Part shown: in pieces, positions 61,284 to 64,000 of the stretch
Position numbering within the stretch: position 1 is the first letter of the stretch
Layout of the letters: each line of letters opens with the position of its first letter
Assembly: GCF_011078175.1 (NCBI RefSeq)
Contig: NZ_JAALCJ010000003.1
Span: 248,001-312,000, forward strand
DNA length: 64,000 nt
Direction: 5' to 3'
DNA from: Enterobacter cloacae
Lineage (GTDB): Bacteria; Pseudomonadota; Gammaproteobacteria; Enterobacterales; Enterobacteriaceae
The notes under the pieces: generated by a model
What the model was told of the DNA's origin: nothing
The model's database searches: none
The model's input: only the letters and a program-made list of their open reading frames with translations
Position numbers and translations under genes: made by a program

Positions 61284-62413
61284 CCGATCTTGCTGAACGT
61301 GACGATACGCAGGCTCGGGCAGCTGTATCGCGTATTCCTTTGCGGAATATCTGGCTATTGATGCTGTACGCCTCCAGTCTGTTTCGCCACCACGGGCGCA
61401 GCATGGTTGCCGCTGAAAACAACCCGGAGGAGATCCCGGCGCTGGTGGCCAGGATCCTGCTTCACGAAGTGGAGCAGCGGCTGTTAAGGCATTTAAGTAT
61501 GGGGTACCAAACTCGCCGCGCCACGCTTAACAGGGTAAGGGGACGCATTGATGTTCTGCGCACAACCAGTCGACAATTGCTTGAGCGGGCACAGGTAGCC
61601 TGCCAGTTTCAGGAAATGACGCTGGACACACCACGAAATCGCTATGTTCGCTCTGCGTTAGAGCACCTTGTTCCGCTGCTCAGCAACGACCCGCTGGCTG
61701 CACAATGTCGAGCAATGGCAACCAATTTGCGTCGTCGTGGTATCGAGGGAGTTATGCCCAGCAAAGGTGAACTGCCGTCAATCACACGTTTTGGCCGCCA
61801 CGATGCGGCGGATAAAGCTATGGTAGATGCCGCGAAGCTGGCATTTGAATTATGGCTACCAACCCAAACTGCGGGGCAAAAACTGTTGCCAACGCCGTCT
61901 GATGACCCTTACTGGATGCGCAAGCTGTTCGAGAAAAGTATGGCAGGTTTCTATCACTTCCATCTTCCCAAAAAAGACTGGACAGTCGCTGCCGGAAAAG
62001 AGTTGAAATGGGGATTAACGTCTCACAGTGTAGGGAGCGAGAGTATTTTCCCAACCATGAACTCGGACATTATTCTTGAGCACAAGCAACCTGCACAGCG
62101 CATCATCATCGACACCAAATTCAATAACATTCTGACTAAAGGCTGGTATCGCGATCAGAGCTTGCGCAGCGGTTATATCTACCAGATGTATACCTATCTG
62201 CGGACGCAGGAGAACCGGACAGACCCATTATCTCTCCGTTCAGCTGGATTATTACTTCATCCAGCCGTCGATGTCATGCTCTTCGAATTCGTTGAGGTAC
62301 AGGGGCATAAAATCCACTTTGCCACCGTAGATTTAGCAGCAGATGCCGTCACAATGGCTCAGCAGTTATTGAAATTAGCGCGTGATTGCTGTGGGATAAC
62401 TGACGTGAATTAA
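61280..62413 (+). CDS. McrC-like nuclease subunit
   Basis: 377 residues. N-terminal part (~15-190) is the McrC family region (RIPLRNIWLLMLYAS, GRIDVLRTTSRQLLER, DTPRNRYVRSALEHL); C-terminal nuclease domain of the PD-(D/E)xK type with Asp263 (TMNSDIILE), Asp278 and Lys280 (IIIDTKFNN). Partner of the McrB-like gene in front, overlapping by four bases. Together they are a complete two-gene modification-dependent (type IV) restriction system. E. coli K-12 mcrBC maps to the same general chromosomal neighbourhood. Confidence 0.9.
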   Translation: MTDLAERDDTQARAAVSRIPLRNIWLLMLYASSLFRHHGRSMVAAENNPEEIPALVARILLHEVEQRLLRHLSMGYQTRRATLNRVRGRIDVLRTTSRQLLERAQVACQFQEMTLDTPRNRYVRSALEHLVPLLSNDPLAAQCRAMATNLRRRGIEGVMPSKGELPSITRFGRHDAADKAMVDAAKLAFELWLPTQTAGQKLLPTPSDDPYWMRKLFEKSMAGFYHFHLPKKDWTVAAGKELKWGLTSHSVGSESIFPTMNSDIILEHKQPAQRIIIDTKFNNILTKGWYRDQSLRSGYIYQMYTYLRTQENRTDPLSLRSAGLLLHPAVDVMLFEFVEVQGHKIHFATVDLAADAVTMAQQLLKLARDCCGITDVN

Positions 62414-62453
62414 GTTCTGAAATGGACGCCTGCATGACAGGCGCCCATTTCTC

Positions 62454-63456
62454 TTAGTTCGCCGGAGCCGGACGCTCCAGCCGCTCATCCTCTGCGCGGC
62501 TATTTTCTACATGATGCCGACGCTCCGCCAGCAGCCGACAAATCTCTGCATGCTTCTCCTCGGTAAAGTTGAAGCGCGACATAAAGCCCATGCGGATCAG
62601 CGACCCAATCGCCGGCAGCAGGCAAATCCCAAAGAACAGCCCCGCCAGCACGCCTTCACTCTGGATCTGCGCCTGCGGCACGTAGCCAATCAACGTCAGA
62701 AACACGCCGATTAATCCGCCGCCCACCGCCACCGACATCTTGCCGGTAAAGGTCTGCCCGGAGAAGGTGATCGCCGCGCAGCGCTTGTGGGTGTGGTATT
62801 CCGCGTACTCGATGGTATCGGCAATCATCGACGAGGTGAGGATGTTGGTCATCATCACAAACAGCGTGCTCAGGCCGAGCAGGATAAACAGCAGCGCCGT
62901 GTGCTGATAACCCGTGAACCACATCACCACGCGCACCGCCACGTCCAGCCCGCAGAGGATCATAAACAGCTTCCGCTTCTGCATCCGCCGCGTCAGCATC
63001 GGGGCGACCAGGCACAGCACCGCCGCCACAATGCCCATCACGCCAATCGCCATTTGCAGGCTGCCGTCGCCCATATTGTTGATAAAGAAGTAGATATAAA
63101 GACCGCCCGCCACGTTATGGAACACGCAGAAAAAGAACGACAGCAGGACGATAAACAGCGGCTTGTTCTGGCGCAGGTTGTGGAAGGTGTCGCGGATGGT
63201 CACCTTTTCCGGGCTCGGCGGCACGCGCTCTTTGATCTGCATATACCCAAAATAATTCAAGTTGCATGAAGGCGGCGACGCAGCGAATCCCCGGGAGCGT
63301 ACATAAGTACGTGACTGGGGTGAGCGAGGAAGCCAACGCACAGGCAACTTGAAGTATGACGGGTATAAAGCCGTTGAGCATCAGCGGCAGGTACACCAGC
63401 ATCATCACCAGCGCCGCGATAAAGTAGCCTTTATCGTAGCCATTGTTATATGCCTG
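62454..63456 (-). pseudogene. GPH-family sugar MFS transporter, 5'-truncated and interrupted by ERIC
   Basis: About 265 C-terminal residues are intact from QIKERVPPSPEKVTIRDTF to LLAERRHHVENS (six membrane helices, GPH signature NILTSSMIADTIEYAEYHTHKR over ~20-30 residues). Upstream of the ERIC element a further ~30 residues (AYNNGYDKGYFIAALVMMLV) continue the protein in a different frame; the ~200 residues before that are missing and a hairpin plus the next gene's stop follow at once. An open frame of 297 codons from 63347 starts inside ERIC and is not a real N-terminus. Probably once co-transcribed with the glycoside hydrolase upstream. Confidence 0.85.
63242..63367. repeat. ERIC element (126 bases) inserted in a transporter gene
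   Basis: Starts TATACCC and ends GGGTATA, with the ERIC core GAATCCCCGGGAGCGTACATA and GTGACTGGGGTGAGCG. Full length 126 bases. The flanking dinucleotide TA is present at both ends, the expected target duplication; removing one copy of TA plus the element (124 bases) restores ...GGCTTT ATG CAG ATC..., that is NGFMQIKERV, in frame. Confidence 0.95.
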
Positions 63457-63464
63457 CCTGGTTG

Positions 63465-63484
63465 CCCGGCGGTGGGCCGCCGGG
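63465..63484 (-). terminator. Hairpin behind the glycoside hydrolase gene
   Basis: CCCGGCGG-TGGG-CCGCCGGG: eight perfect GC pairs with a four-base loop, nine bases after the stop codon at 63494. No T-run; may be part of a decayed intergenic region between the hydrolase and the transporter. Confidence 0.5.
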
Positions 63485-63493
63485 TCGATATTA

Positions 63494-64000
63494 TTAGTCC
63501 TGCGCCTTCGGGGCGATCTTACGCAGCTGCTGCATCAGGGCGATTTCACGGCGCGAGAACGGAATGCCGTTCTCCTCGAACACGTCGTGGAACCAGAGGC
63601 GGCAGTAGTCCGTGGACTCCTTCATCACCACCGGCCACGGCAGCCACGTCTGGGTTTTACCGCGCACCAGCCCCCACTGGTACGGCGCGACCTTCGCCGC
63701 GTACATCAGCGGGAGCTGCTCTTCGATGGTGCTGCCCACGTGGCGCGCCAGCCATTCGGTGCAGAACAGTGGACGACCGAGCGTTTGCAGCTGCTGGATA
63801 ATCGCCGTCATGCGCCCGGTGTGGGTGTAGGCGTGAAAGCTCACTACGTCCGAGAGCGCCAGCGCGGTCTGGTCCAGCGGATGCCGGAAGAACGTCTCGC
63901 CCTCCTCTTCCGGCGGCAGACGCCAGGCGCAGACGGTGAGCGGCTGGGTCGGGTCTTCTTCACGCACCCACCGGAACGCCAGCTTCATCAGTTCATGGGC
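63494..64000 (-). CDS. Glycoside hydrolase (GH clan A-like), C-terminal part; 5' end outside the window
   Basis: 169 residues are inside the window and the frame stays open to its edge (AHEL before MKLAFRWVREEDPTQ), so the gene begins further right. SDVVSFHAYTHTG and the strand-end glutamate FCTEWLARHVGS (nucleophile candidate) are typical of the TIM-barrel GH5-like enzymes often labelled 1,4-beta-xylanase in enterobacteria; WGLVRGKTQTWLPWP also fits the active-site strand. Would act on a plant-type oligosaccharide taken in by the adjacent, now broken, GPH transporter. Confidence 0.75.
   Translation of the reverse strand, partial: AHELMKLAFRWVREEDPTQPLTVCAWRLPPEEEGETFFRHPLDQTALALSDVVSFHAYTHTGRMTAIIQQLQTLGRPLFCTEWLARHVGSTIEEQLPLMYAAKVAPYQWGLVRGKTQTWLPWPVVMKESTDYCRLWFHDVFEENGIPFSRREIALMQQLRKIAPKAQD

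Noticed and set aside
59200..62453. Prophage or integrative element around the restriction genes
   Set aside because: No integrase, recombinase, phage gene, tRNA or flanking direct repeat visible in the window.
62454..63347. An intact 297-codon MFS transporter
   Set aside because: Its first ~35 codons are translated from the ERIC element; the real protein continues upstream in another frame.

Overview
The window is chromosomal DNA of a gamma-proteobacterium in the Enterobacteriaceae, most likely Enterobacter or a close relative. The evidence is gene content and order (yjjP-yjjB, dnaT-dnaC, yjjA, opgB, tsr, a full hpa cluster, btsT-yjiX-yjiA, yjiN), high coding density, REP/BIME elements, and one 126-bp ERIC element. 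There is no rRNA, tRNA, CRISPR array, integrase or IS transposase that I can see. All assignments are from reading the translations and recalling families; no database search was run.

Layout. 0-9 kb: a block matching E. coli minute 98-99: yjjPB (dicarboxylate export), an ohrR-ohr peroxide pair lodged before dnaTC, yjjA, opgB, a GNAT acetyltransferase and tsr behind a near-consensus flagellar (sigma-28) promoter. 9-20.3 kb: the complete 4-hydroxyphenylacetate pathway, hpaR divergent from hpaGEDFHIXA, then hpaBC. HpaBC hydroxylates the substrate, HpaD cleaves the ring, HpaE/G/F/H/I bring it to pyruvate and succinate semialdehyde, HpaX imports and HpaR/HpaA regulate. 20.3-24.4 kb: a small HTH protein, then btsT with recognisable CRP and BtsR sites, yjiX and yjiA. 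24.4-39.8 kb: a phytase-like periplasmic protein with a possible Pho box, a YfaZ-type outer membrane protein, a succinate-semialdehyde dehydrogenase (the last hpa product could feed it), several regulator-plus-enzyme or regulator-plus-transporter pairs, yjiN, and a MarR/HlyD/DUF2955 efflux operon. 39.8-46.2 kb: a TonB receptor with a Fur-box candidate and a PchR-type AraC regulator, small stress-type genes, a RoxA-like oxygenase, and a ClpP paralogue whose catalytic Asp is Asn.

46.3-59.2 kb is the most unusual part. A FixJ-type response regulator, an 1861-residue Ser/Thr-kinase-like/ATPase/GAF/PAS/histidine-kinase hybrid, a single-domain receiver, two XapX membrane proteins and a YcaC-type hydrolase face a divergent operon of a YtcJ-type amidohydrolase, DoxX, an MFS exporter and an alpha/beta hydrolase. 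The divergent promoter carries a cluster of TATAGTTA/TAGGTATA elements. I infer a signalling-plus-hydrolysis module for an unidentified compound.

59.3-62.4 kb: a two-gene McrBC-type restriction system whose McrB-like protein carries a winged helix resembling the C-terminal methyl-adenine-reading domain of DpnI. 62.4-64 kb: a sugar-type MFS gene that lacks its 5' half and is frameshifted by the ERIC element, next to the 3' part of a glycoside hydrolase gene that runs off the window.

A dispersed family of hairpins built on CCCTCACCC/CCCTCTCCC and GGGAGAGGG recurs between genes at about 13.9, 18.0, 23.1, 24.4 and 33.8 kb.
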